A stretch of 64,000 nt of DNA from contig OZ234493.1 of assembly GCA_965153455.1 (NCBI GenBank), positions 11,026,213-11,090,212 of the forward strand, given 5' to 3'. Positions 13,926 through 25,670 of the stretch are shown here, piece by piece. The notes under the pieces are model-generated. The model made no database searches, had not been told where the DNA came from, and was given only the letters and a program-made list of their open reading frames with translations. How positions within the stretch are numbered: position 1 is the first letter of the stretch; each line of letters opens with the position of its first letter. The stretch is from Sphagnum compactum. Lineage: Eukaryota; Bryophyta; Sphagnopsida; Sphagnales. Both the position numbers and the translations under genes were made by a program.

Positions 13926-16900
13926 CTAATATCGAGCCGCACGTTTGATCAACCTGTCCTCATAATCCCCGTGCACCTTTTGAAATGGGCGTTTCTCATT
14001 GCCTCGCATTACTATCATGCCTTCTTCTGTTGGGACTGCTGATTCAAACACTTTTTCCTCAACTATCAAAGGTTTCGCAACAACGTCAAAACTCTTCCAA
14101 ATTGGCGAGTTTTCAAAGTTTCCCTTACAAAAGGCGATAAGCTTCTCATTTTTGCTGCCCAAGTATATTGTCGAAATACTGGTGAGGAGAGATATAGAGG
14201 CAGGTAGGGTGTGAAGAAATATACAATCATCAAAATCTAACCATTGCAACTTGGGCATGGCACCTTCCTCCACCTCAGGAAATTCAGCAAGCCAAGACTG
14301 CCCAAGGTTAAACAATTTAAGAGCTGGAAAGGCACCTCGACGTGTGAATGATTGCGGAAGCTTTTTGATTGACAGTCTAAGGACCAATGAACCTAGCCTA
14401 GGAAGATTATCTAAGGCAGGCAAGCATACTAAATTGGGACAATTGGTCAATGCTACATTTTCTAAATTGGGACAATCATTCAATGTTAAATTGACTAAAT
14501 GGGGACAATGATTCAATGTTAGGCTTTGTAAATTGGTAAGAAGGCTCAATCTTAAGGTCTTGAGATTTAAGAATGAATTCATCTGCGAGGTAAAGACTTT
14601 GATTTTACCGGTATGTAATGTGAGGTCTTCAAGTTCTTCCGTTGATTTCAGTTGATCAAGTGTGGAATCTGAGCCTTTATGGATAGTTAATGACCTCACA
14701 TGTGAGGTTCCATACCATGGAAATAAATTATGATTATCTATCTTTAGATTTGTAAGACTAGGTAAGACCCTTCCAAATGCTCGAGAAAGACGACAACCCA
14801 AGAGGTTAAGGGATTTAAGTCGTATCAAACCATGAAATCTGACTGGCAGATATTTCACTGCAGAACATTGATATAAGTTGAGAGTTCTCAACATTTTAAG
14901 TTTCTGTATTGACAATGGCAGTCTCTCTAAACGTACACAACTTTCAAGATCAAGGACCACCAGCATTTGTAACTCCCCTAGCGAGTAAGGAAGTTTTGTG
15001 AAGGAACAAAATCCAAGGTGAAGATAAATCAAATGCTTGAGATTGGTAAACCCTTTTGGGAAAGCTTTTAGGGACCTGCCAAAAGTTAGGTCCAAACTTA
15101 TCAGTAAACTACAGAAATAGTTCTCAACTTTGCAAAAAGTGGTTAGTCATCCATTAGGAGAAATTTTGTTCAATTTTAACAGTTCTAATCTAATTTGTGA
15201 AGTCCTTACACATAATCATTAAAAACTCTCACATAATGCAAGCTTTAGATACATCAAATGATTGTCAAGTTCGTTGGGCAAAGATTCTCACTTGTTGAAA
15301 CTTAAGTCCAAAACCTTGAGATTTTGTTGAATGCCTTTCAAGAAGCCAGTTGGCAAATCCTTCAATTGTTCATTGTGAGAAAGAAGAAGTGTCTGCATAT
15401 TGGGTGCAGATATCTTGGTAGGGAGTCTCTTCAAGTTGTTGTCATTCAGTGATAGGCGACGAACAGCAAGTGACTCCTTAGCATTTGTTCTCCACTCTTG
15501 TGGGAATTCTTCCAAATGGCGACCAGGTTGATAGAGAGCAAGTTGCTTTTTTTCATCTGCATCATGACTTTGTATAATGTGGAATGCCAAGTCTCTCAAG
15601 ACACGATGAATTTTACAACACAACTTGTTTTCAATATCAGACCCTAGTTCAATGAGTGATCGACCTATCAACAACCCCAACACATGGTAGGTATCTCCTT
15701 CAGGATCATCTCGAAAGTCTCCTGGAACCAACCCTTCTGCAACCCAATATTGAAACAACCTGTCTTGCTCCAACAATTCATCTTCACGAAATGCTGCAAA
15801 GTAAAGAAAACATTCCTTGGCATTGGCATGATCAGCATTCTCTAGATCATCGTAGCTAGTCTTTAGGCAATCAAACAACTGCTTTTCCACATCTTGATGT
15901 GTCATGCGTGATTCCTGTAGCTTTTTAAGTTCTCGCTCCCACTCTCCAGGCGACTTCTTGCCAATCATCACTCCACCTATCACTTTAAGAGCCAAGGGAA
16001 GACCTTGACATTCCTCAACTACTAAATGGGCCAATCCCTCTACTCCAGGGGGAATGTTATTTTGGCCAAATGCATGCACACAAAACAACCTCCAACTATC
16101 TTCTTCTGAAAGCTTGTCCATGGGTAATTTTGTTGCTTCTGTTACTCCTGCTGTCAGTAATACACCTTCCTTTCTACTAGTCCATAGTGTAACACTACCA
16201 GGTCCTTTAGCTACGTCCAGCCATTCTATGACACCCTCTTCCCAAACATCATCTACAATGAAAAGTGCCCTCCTACTTGAAAACTCCTGGTACAATATAT
16301 CCCTGTAATGAGTTTGACTCAAGGTGTTGAGCTGTACAAGATTTGGACACAATTTCTCACTCAAAGTTCGATAGAGTGACCTGATGTCAGGATCTTTTCC
16401 AACAGTCAGCCAAATGATATTTGCATTTCCAAAATGTTGTTGCACCTCCATGCTATTGTGGACTTTTCGAGCAAGAAGTGTTTTCCCCACCCCACCTTTG
16501 CCCCAAACTCCAACAGAATGAGGATCTGGACCACACTGTCTTGAGAGTAACAATTGTTGCAGCGTCCCAATAGACTCGTCCAAACCAAAGACAAGCTGAG
16601 GCACATGTAACTTTGGCGAAGGTTGTTGAGGGTCAATCGTTGCCAAAGTCTCCATCGCATTGTCATGGTCATCAGATGCCTTCAAATTTTGCAAAGCAGT
16701 TATGATTGCAACAGTTGCTTCCTCAGGTTTCAACGCCTTACCAATAGATGGCTTGAAACATTGTCGTGTAACATCCTCCAATTGTCGTGCGACATTCGGC
16801 AATTGTCGAGTGACAATCGACAATTGGTTCTCCACAGATTGCAGTGCATGTTGAGTGTCTTTGGTCGCATTTTCGACTTTTACCGATATAGACAAAGCCA

Positions 16901-17285
16901 AATCCACCCCAACCAGAGGTGCTTGTTGCAAGAGCGCCTCCACACTCTCCGTTAATTTGTTAATTTCTTTGGCTGCACGATGTGTAGACCAAGGAGCTGC
17001 GAATCTTGGATGTTGCTCATTGGACTTATTCAATGTTGTCTCTGCGGCCTTCAATCGTTCCTCAAGTTCAGTCAACCATTTCTCCACCAAGCTCACATTC
17101 GAACTCAGATTAGGGGCCTGGTTTGCTATGTGTTGTAGAAGAGGCTGTAATCTCAAGAGGAGAGCACTTAATTTTGTACAACTCTTGTCATACTTCAAGG
17201 TAATTTCTACAGCATCAATCACTCGTTTTAATAGGGGTTGCAACTGCCCAAGAATCCCAAAAACTAACCCAGGCTCTATCAACAT
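13926..17285 (-). CDS. RPW8-NB-ARC-LRR immune receptor (RNL class), RNL1
   Basis: Intracellular NLR; the RNL class acts mainly as helper receptors in plant immunity and cell death. Exon 1 is 15292-17285 and exon 2 is 13926-15075. The 216-bp intron runs from AA/GTGAGA to GGCAG/GTCCC and rejoins as SFNK-SLKAFPKG, giving 1047 residues. An RPW8-like helical domain covers about residues 1-140. In the NB-ARC domain: P-loop GKGGVGKT (262-269), kinase-2 LFIVDDVW (341-348), RNBS-B SVTLWTSR, GLPL (428-431) and an RNBS-D-like ECFLYFAAF (491-499). The MHD-type motif reads I-H-R (559-561), so the usual Asp is Arg. LRRs follow. Against RNL2 it lacks three LRRs, and a 1-base loss near the end gives an early stop after IKRAARY. 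The frame is otherwise open, so the gene may still work; expression cannot be judged. Confidence 0.92.
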
Positions 17286-17392
17286 TTTGGATCACACTTT
17301 TGCACTCTCGTGACATTGAAAAAACTAGGTAAAATCTCTCGCTCAATCACTAAATCCTTCCTCTCAACTTTGAACCTTTGCTCTAGTATAGT
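17286..17392 (-). promoter_or_regulatory. Immediate 5' flank of RNL1
   Basis: This is leader sequence just upstream of the ATG at 17285. The start context differs between copies: RNL1 reads ATG-TTG-ATA-GAG, whereas RNL2 reads ATC-ATG-ATA-GAG, so the start codon has moved by one codon. A TATATA string, as read on the minus strand, lies near 17890, about 600 bases upstream; it would need a long leader or leader intron to serve as the promoter. Confidence 0.35.
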
Positions 17393-20300
17393 GACCATGA
17401 AACCTCTAACAAAATGTCCATCAGCAACATTTTGCTCAGCCAAGGAAATGACTTTGTGTTCAGTTTAATCATTTCCTTCAATATCCGTGTTCATCTAATG
17501 ACAAAACAGTGAACAAAAACAAGCCAAATCAACACTCAACAGAAAGAAGGTAGACGTTCATATGCCAAAAAACTTGACCTTTCATGCTGATCTTGAAAAG
17601 CCACAAAATTCCTTCCGGTAGTCTACTCCCGACCAAGAATTTGGGGGAGATGAACAAAGCTAAAAGAGATTCGAGACTCCCCCAAGTTTGACTAATGACA
17701 TTCCTGCAACTTCACCCCTCCAACGAACTGTCTCAAGCCTCTTCTCTACTGAACCAAAAAAGAAAAAAGAAAAGTAGAAGCTTAAAGCAATTCCTGATGA
17801 CGGTGTGTTGTTGTAGTTTAGTGTCTAATCCTTGGCATTCCACCCCCACAACCCCTGAACAGACAGATGGTGGTGGTCTGAATAGGTCCTGGCAATATAT
17901 AATGGGCCAGACAGAACCAGCACCGATGGAGAACTCTGTGCGCAGCGTTCTGTAATTTGTAATCCCAGTAAAGCACCTTCCTTGAAAGTTTGTGAACCGC
18001 GTATATCATTCACATAAGTGATTTTGATGTCCATTCACCAAACTCTTCACCTAACCCCTGTAATTTCCTAGGTGATACAAGGGAAAAGTATTAAATCCGC
18101 CAAAGGTCTTGAATGGCAGCAGTACAGAAGTATTGCTGCAATTTTTTTACTCGAACTGGCCCATTTTGCAGGATTCTCTTTTCACCTTTCACTCGGAACA
18201 CAGGTTTTGTGTCCATCTTATTTATTTGCTAGATATGTTATGGATATTATATACCCTTAGTGGGTACCCATAATATATATACACCCAGTATCCATCACAT
18301 GGCAGATTATGGGAAAAGAAATTGTCTGGGCATGACCCGATTTTTTGGGGAAAATATTAATAGGGCCAAAGGGTAGACAGGGCAGAAAAGAATGCAGCAG
18401 TAGTTGTGAAAGACCTTTGGCCGACTAAATATTTTTCTGACCTTTGGACTGGGACAAGTCCTTGTTTACTGGTTTCACTTTTGGTTGTGCAAGTTGTGGT
18501 CTGATTCATGTATTAGATGATTCCACTTTCAATTGTGACGGTTCCATTAGTGATGGGATCATTGCTCCAGGACACCAGTTACTCGTTCCAAGAGGGCCTG
18601 GTAGAACCAGTTACCAACTGACACAACCTCTTCCTGCCATCCCAGCTTTGATGCATTCCTAGGTGGAATGTGCCCTACCAAGTCCATTTCATAGGCATGT
18701 GTTGAAGGAGCCTTTCACCTAGTTGCAAGAGTGAAAATTTGGTAGTTTGTTGTGTGTTTACGTGCTTTTCTCTCGTCGGAGAAAGTTTTAAGAAGTGCCC
18801 TCCTCCTTACTATAAAAACATTTTTTTAGTTTTTTCACACACTCGTGCTTATCTGTAACTTCGACGCGTGTGGTTCATAGGTTTAGGTTTTAGTGTAACA
18901 AAATAGGTTTGAAACATAAATTCAAAGTGCAAAGAAAAGTGAAAAGAATGCATAAAAAACACATCTGACCCTTTCAAATTGCATAGCTTGTAGTGCAAGC
19001 TTCAAGTGATAATTCTGACACCATCATAACTTGGCCATCATGTCTGCTGATGTCTAAGACATGTCAGTTTTCAGAAAATTAATTGGCAGAGTCTTGATGA
19101 ACCTGCTACGAAGCATCTTTTAGAATATTTTATAATATTTTATTTGTCAAAATGGAAATTTCAAAATTAGAGAATTATTTGGCAGAGTCTTGATGAACCT
19201 GCTATTCAACTACGGTATATAAATTGTGGGCGGTGGCCTCCAATAAGTAAGACAATTGGTCAGTTTTGACGCGTATATGCAGGCACATAAATAGCCACCC
19301 ACCACCGCTTACACTCCGCTTCCAACATGCTTCTCAATCTTCACCTACTCCAACTTGAACTTTCTGCAGTACCTTTCTCATCACTTCTTTCAAAGCATTT
19401 TCACCACACATCTGTAAAATATTTTTATTGGCAAGGATACTATGTTTAGATTCATATAGAGTATAGTAGCTTAAGGGATTTTGGCCCCTAGGTGATAGGT
19501 CTATTTTTACATGAGGATTTTTGAAAGATGATATTTTCGCTTGTGTTGAAACTTGAAATTAGTTATAGAGTTATAACAGCTTGAAGGATCTTGGTTTTTT
19601 TAAAGGATTCTTTGAAGATATATTTTTGCATGGTGAAATATTTGAGTTTCCATAATTCTTCTTTTGCCTTAAGATGCTTTTTAATTTAAATGGCAAGGCC
19701 ACAGTGTGACACAATCCTTGTTAAATCTTGGAGCAAGATAGCGCAAATCTCCTTGCTCTCTGTTCAAAATAGCCCAAAAAATAGATTTTTGTATTGTGAA
19801 TTTGGTTAGTGACAATTATTTGTCCAAATGTACATGAGCAAATGGTCTTTCACTGGTTGAACTGACTTTCTTGATTTGTGGGGACATTGAGCATTAAACA
19901 TCAACATATTTTAATGTAAATGTGTAGAGAGAACTAACAATGTGAGGTGGAGATGCCCTCCAGCTTCTCAATCTCCACCTACTACAACTTGGAGTTTTGG
20001 ACTTTCTTTCTGCAAAGTTTGGCAGGGTTTCATCATCATTTTGGACTTCCAGGATGGCCTTTCCCACCAGGTCTTCCTTCAGGCTTTTCTCACCCAACTT
20101 GAGAAATTTCCTAGTGGATTGGAATGCACCTCATTTCTCTGGACTTTCTGCATGATTTGGGCCCCTAAAGCACTCTGAGAAATTTCCTAGTGTACTTGGA
20201 AGGCACCCTATTTCTCAGTGCACCTAGTCTTCGGCTCCTTAATGCGAGAATATCACCACTTTGGGGCTTTACCCTACACTTTCCGATCAGACCGACACGA

Positions 20301-20865
20301 GGTTGTTGGACATCTCATCAAATGTATGGCCAGAATTAGCCCATCAACAACTCCAAGGGCAAAGCTGGGCTGTCAGTTACCGATGTCTCCTTTTGTATTT
20401 TCAATCCGAAACGAGTAGTATGCTGTGTACTTGATGGCTCCTCTTTTTGAAAACATAAACTAACACCACCAAGCAAGTGTAAATAGGATCACAATTGCTC
20501 TCTCCTGAAGGCATCAAGGTTACTATATAAGAGCCATCAGGATTCCTAACTTGAGCCTGGTACTAACCATGTACTACATGGCCACAGTGGCAAACACCAT
20601 GTCCCACCTATGCCATTAAGTCAGAAAGAGGTTTTCTCCAATTTTTAAAATTTTAGGTAATTAAGGACTGAAGTTTATGGGGATTTTGGAATTTTGCAGA
20701 TCTAAGTAGGCTGTTGAGCTGGAAAAAAATAATTAGTTTGATTCTGGATTCCAGTTAAGGGTTTGTCTCCTATAACATATCCCCAATCCCGCACACCTTG
20801 ACTCCAGTGTCTTACCCTCTCTGATTTTGCGTTGATCCTTGAAACCATAGGGTAAGCTGGCCCAA
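17393..20865. repeat. RNL upstream block, copy A
   Basis: This block upstream of RNL1 has relatives at 20871-23553 (A'), 43379-46820 (B), 53508-57270 (C) and a fragment at 63258-63545. It is non-coding as far as I can tell. One unit of the motif that is expanded to a 54-bp array in A' and C sits near 18716. The block contains an odd 295-bp tract, listed separately. Confidence 0.85.
19938..20232. other. 295-bp tract identical between units A and B
   Basis: Every base matches 45889-46183, although the sequence on each side differs by several substitutions and indels per 100 bases (four differences in the 75 bases just upstream). A plus-strand open frame (19942-20178) and a minus-strand open frame run through it, but neither resembles a known protein. 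Gene conversion or strong constraint could explain the identity. Confidence 0.85.
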
Positions 20866-21608
20866 AGCTGGGAGATGATCAAAGCTAAAAGACAACTTCA
20901 CCCCTCCGGTGAACTGTCTCAAGTCTCTTATCGACTGAAAAAGAAAAAGAACTAGAATCTCAAAGCAATTCCTGATGAAGGTGTTGTTGTAGTCTAGTGT
21001 CTACTCCTTGGCCTTCCAAGGTCCACCTTCACAACCCTGACAAGATAGACGTCGGTGCTCTGATTAGGTCCTGGGAAATAAATAATGGGCCAGAGTGAAC
21101 CAGCACTGATGGAGAACTCTGTACGCATCGTTCTGTAATTTGTCTCCCAAGTTAAGCACCTTCCTTGAAGGTTTGGAAGGCGCGTATACCATATCCCCTA
21201 CCTATAGTTCATTATATTAATTCAATGGGGGTGACTCTAAAAGTTTAAGTTTTTCTTTTTGCAATGAGCCAATCACAAAATAAAAACTCAAACTATGGAG
21301 GCTCCCAAAATTAGAAGGTTCTATTTTGGTGTGTGGAGACCCTTCCTTCGGCCCACCTATATAGGTGAAAGGACAACATTTGCCAAAAGTATATGGGATT
21401 AGTGAGGTGCTATTGGGAACACGCTACAGGAACACATTGAGAACCTGATGGGAACATTGTGGGAACCCCAAAAAACTCCAAAAGAAAGAATCTGATGCCA
21501 CTTCGGTGCATGTTGTGCCATCTCATTGCTTGCATGTAACTTTTATTTTCAAAATTATTGGTCACCATTTTCAGCCTTGGCTAATACCCTTGCAAAGAAC
21601 TGTGGTAT

Positions 21609-21622
21609 CCCCCCCCCCCCCC
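21609..21622 (+). repeat. Homopolymer, 14 C
   Basis: A run of 14 cytosines is followed by T and five more C. The matching place in copy C (about 54514) has an A-run and unrelated bases instead, so this site is unstable or hard to sequence. Confidence 0.85.
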
Positions 21623-21910
21623 TCCCCCACAGGAAGGACCCTTCATTCCATGAGGCGCCTTCTCATTGGTTGCATGGAAATTCTATTCCTCAAATTGGCT
21701 TCCTAAGAACACCCTACCTATTTGGTTCGACTTTTGGTTGTGACCGCTCTACTAGTGATGGGATCAGTAGCTATTGGCTGGGGACACTGGTTTCATGTTG
21801 CAGCAGTGCCTGGTAGGACCTGTTACCAACTGACACAACCTGTTCTTGCCATACCAGCTTTGATGCATCCCTAGGTGGAATATCCATATGCATGTGGTGA
21901 AGGACCCTTT

Positions 21911-22180
21911 CACCTAGTTGCAAGAGTGGAAATTTCTCAATTTCTTGCGCGTTTATCAGCTTTTCACCTAGGTGCAAGAGAGGAAATTTCACAATTTCTT
22001 GCGTGTTTACATGCTTTTCACCTACTTGCAAGCGCTGAAATTTTGCAATTTCTTGTGCGTTTACACACTTTGCACCTAGTTGCAAGAGTGGGAATTTCAC
22101 AATTTCTTGAGTGTTCACACACTTTCCACCTAGTTGCAAGAGTGGAAGTTTCGCGATTGCTTGTGCATGTTCATGCTTTT
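21911..22180. repeat. Minisatellite, five 54-bp units
   Basis: CACCTAGTTGCAAGAG-like starts fall at 21911, 21965, 22019, 22073 and 22127, exactly 54 bp apart. Each unit continues with GAAATTTC and CAATTTCTTG blocks. Since 54 is divisible by three, long frames stay open on both strands (for example 21771-22247 minus). The matching array is at 54837-55103; copies A and B hold a single unit. Confidence 0.92.
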
Positions 22181-23553
22181 CATCGGAGAATGGTTGAAGA
22201 AGTGCCCTCTTCTTACTAAGAAAACAATTTTTAGATTTTCTAAGCACTCGTGCTTATCTAAAACTTTGACACTTTTGATACATAGGTTTAGGTTTTAGTG
22301 TAGCAAAACAGGTTTGAAAAATAAACTTAAAGTGCAAAGAAAATTCTAAAATGTACAGAAGAGACATACTTTATGACTCTTTCAACTTTGATAGCTTTTA
22401 GTGCAAGCTTCAAGTGATAATTCTAACACCATAAAAAACCTGGCCATCATGACTGTAGTAGGAGGGCACCTTACATGAAAGAATCTTACATAAAAGAATT
22501 CTTTTTCTCATGGCATTTCATTTGGAAGAATTAGTTACTTTGAGCATTTTTGTGTTACATTTATTGCGTTTTAGTGTACCCTCAAATGATAAAATATCTA
22601 TCAGGAGTATTAAGTTGAGTCTTTTGAAGGGTTTAACCTTTAACACTACACTTTTAGCATCTGCCAGGCTTACTGCATTCAGAAAAACCTGCTGGTTGTT
22701 TTTCATAGTGTATCTGAAGGACGCATTACAGGGCATAAATCGCTGATGGGCTTTTTAAAAAGTGTGATGCCTGTGGAGGTGAGCATTTCATTCTTTGAAA
22801 TGGCCACCGGCTTTTAAACAAATCTCCCACACCACATCCCACAAGAAAATGAATTTGATGGCAGTTTTTATGTTGTGTAAAGCCCATGGACCATGGCTTT
22901 ACGGTAATTCAGGACCCCCTTGGCTCCCACCTTGAGGTCCCTTATTTCTGTAATGACTTTGTCCTTGGACATTATCATACACAAATTGTGACACTTTAGT
23001 GGCCTTACCTGTATTGACTGCAAGGTAGGGCCCTTAGGAGTGGGGCATTCCTGACATATGGGCCTTTTGCTGCAATGTAAGAGTCTAGCACAGGCCCAAA
23101 ATTTTGGAATGTCTCACTAATTGATAGAAGTATTATGTGAAATACCCTAGTTGAATAGCAGGTCTGGCAAAAATAATATTCTTTTTAGACATGCTGAAAT
23201 TTTCAAAAAATAATTTTCTCAATGAAATTCTGTTTTGTAAAAACATTGAGCATCTTATGGAATATTCTGTTTGTGAAAATTGAATTTTCAAAATTAAATA
23301 ATTATTTGGCAGAGTCTTGACAAACCTGCTATTCAACTACAGTATTGAAATGATATTCAACCTGCCCTTGAACACGGAAGAAAAGATGGTCAGCTTTGAT
23401 GGGTAGCCTATATGCAGGGACATACACAGCAACCCACCACCGCTCACACTCCGCTTCTTACATGCTTCTCAATGTTCACCTACTCCAACTTGGACTTTCT
23501 ACGGGACCTTTCCCATCACTTCTTTCAAAGCATTTTAGCACACATTGGTAAAG

Positions 23554-25670
23554 ATTAGAGTCAAATCCAACCATGTATTAAAGTCCCATTCTATTCAATT
23601 CTACCCTGATTTAACATACTTTTTAGAATCATGGTCTAATCACAAGAGGTGGAAGCTTGTAAGGCCTGCCAAAGCAAACACTATTAAGTTGTTGAAGGCT
23701 TGGGCCAGGAGGCAACAAGTAGCCATGAATCCCAATGTGCCTTGTAAGTGTAGATTTAGTGTGCCAAAACCATCAACTACAAATAAAGAAAAAGTCCAAC
23801 ATACAATAGCAAACACACATCAAATAGCTAGGGCTAATAGAATTCTTGTGAAAGTTGTAAGAAGAAAGTGGACATATTAAGCATTACAGAAAGCAATGGA
23901 GGTAGTGGAAAAGGGAACAAGCACAATGAGAAAGGCAAGTAGGAATTGGGGTATACCATTGTTTTTTCTTGGAAATCATTTGAATGGTAGAATAAATAGC
24001 AGAAGGATTAGATTTGGAGTGGTACTATCAGATGAAGAAAATGTTGCCATTGTCCGGTGGGTACTCACAATGCAAGAAGTGGGCTTGCCTATCACCTTGC
24101 AACAATTAAAGATGAAAATGGTTGAACTCACACAAACTAGACCTGTTCTGTTCTACTATGGAATACTTGGTGCTAGTTTGTGCTATTGGTTCAAACATTC
24201 CCACCTTGAATCCAACATCAGGCAAGCTAAAAGGTTGGAGGTTTGCAAAGCCCATGGCTTGACCAATAGTGCTTGCCAAACGTCTTACACCAATTTGCAA
24301 CTACTATACACTAAGCACAATTACAGCACAAATCACATTTGGAACTTTAATGATACTAGAACTCAAGCAAGGAAGCAAAGCAAATTTAGCACGTTAACCA
24401 ATTGAGGATCCCAACAAGTATACAACAAGATTCCAAAATTTAGAAAATGATGAACAATCTATTATGGTGGGGGGTTTATATTAACATTTTACATATTCAA
24501 GGGAGAAAAATTGTGTGATAATTACATCCAATACTACAAACCCTGCAACTTATGTGAATGCTTGCAAAGCTTGGATGACTTCAACCTCATGTAAAGGAAT
24601 TCCTTTAATTCTCAAGAGGTTAGTACCAGGGGGGGCAGGACTTCTCAATCTAATTATCATCTTTTAATCTTAAATGGGCATGGTTCTCATGTCTCATTGG
24701 AGGCTATAGAACATGCCCAAAAATTCGGCTTGGATATGCTTACACTACCTAACCACTCTTCTCACAATTTATAATTGTTGGATATATCATGCTTTAACCA
24801 TTCAAGACTACATTCAGAAAAGAGAGTGATGGGGCAACGGCAAAGAACAATTATCTAGAATGCAACAAAATCATACTTGTAGGTTGGATGTACAAAATAT
24901 TAGATCAAACATTGAATAAGAGGACCTTCATATGAGGATTTAGGGCTATTGGAATTTGGCCTTTTAACCACAAAACTGTGGATGCAAAGACCCAACCTAG
25001 AGATATATACATCACAAAGCCATACAAGGCATTTGACCAAGAACAAAACAATTCAAATGATGTAGATTTGAAGATACAACACAAGGAAAGGATGATATTG
25101 TTGCGACAAAATTTTTGAACATAACAACAACTATTGAAGCTACAAAGTTTGAGCTTCTTGCTTAGTACCAATCAAAACCAAAATATTGTTTTTATGTTGA
25201 CGTGCCTAGGAGCCTTGGTGAGGAATAGTTGGAACATGAAACCATCAACCTAGAGTTTAACCCTTGACTTTTAAGCAACAAGATGAGCAGTACAATCCAA
25301 CAATAGAAACCAAGGAAGCTTCGAGGATGTACAACTTGTTTTCACCACCCCACCTTACAAGGAAAACCCAAGGGAAGGCACCATTAATTGACTATAGTTA
25401 ATTTCATGTGATCACCTTGGATGAATATTTGGACATTTTACAAAGGAAGATAATTGAAAAGGAAAATGTAGTGAAAAGTACAGAATCAAAACGTAAGGAA
25501 AGGGAAGAGAAGCAAAATAAGAGGATTATTGATGAAGGGATTATAATTGATCAAGCAAAACAAAGGTCAAGAGAGAAACATGCAAAGGTTGAATTTATAG
25601 ATCCCAAGTCTTTAATTGTAGTTGTGAGATGTAGGAGACTAAAAACAAGAGGATTATAATGACCAAGAAC
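23554..25670 (+). pseudogene. pogo-like (Tc1/mariner superfamily) transposase relic P1
   Basis: A cut-and-paste transposase in decay. Frame pieces 23545-23880 and 23896-24405 hold the psq-type HTH region (MRKASRNWGIPLFFLG) and the CENP-B-type HTH (LSDEENVAIVRWVLTMQEVG), separated by an in-frame TAA just after RKWTY. The first catalytic motif, normally WN-x-DET, reads WNFNDT. Further on, LLILNGHGSH carries Asn where the catalytic Asp of DGHGSH should be, followed by TLPNHSSHNL. The C-terminal charged coil survives at 25408-25659 (LDEYLDILQRKIIEKENV). Several stops and frameshifts interrupt the middle. No terminal inverted repeats are identifiable, and the left end is cut off by block A'. Confidence 0.8.

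Larger units (their letters stand above)
7911..20865. repeat. Segmental duplication, unit A (about 13.0 kb)
   Basis: From TGCAGACGACATCCATGG at 7911 to GGCCCAA at about 20865, this stretch runs collinear with 33670-46820, with scattered substitutions and small indels. The unit carries RNL1 and non-coding flanks. Outside both ends the two copies have no similarity. The spacing between the units is about 25.76 kb. Confidence 0.95.
20871..23553. repeat. RNL upstream block, copy A' (no RNL attached)
   Basis: Begins directly after unit A with GGGAGATGATCAAAGCTAAAA, matching 53764 onward. It then follows copy C to about 56490, with a small deletion near 20897. It ends abruptly in the pogo-like relic at about 23553, where GGTAAAGATTA joins GTCAAATCCAACC. 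It therefore lies between unit A and a transposon fragment whose left part is missing. Confidence 0.85.

Noticed and set aside
21771-22247. 158-codon minus-strand frame with repeated LLQLG-type peptides
   Set aside because: Made by the 54-bp minisatellite; the partner array at 54837-55103 has frame-breaking deletions.
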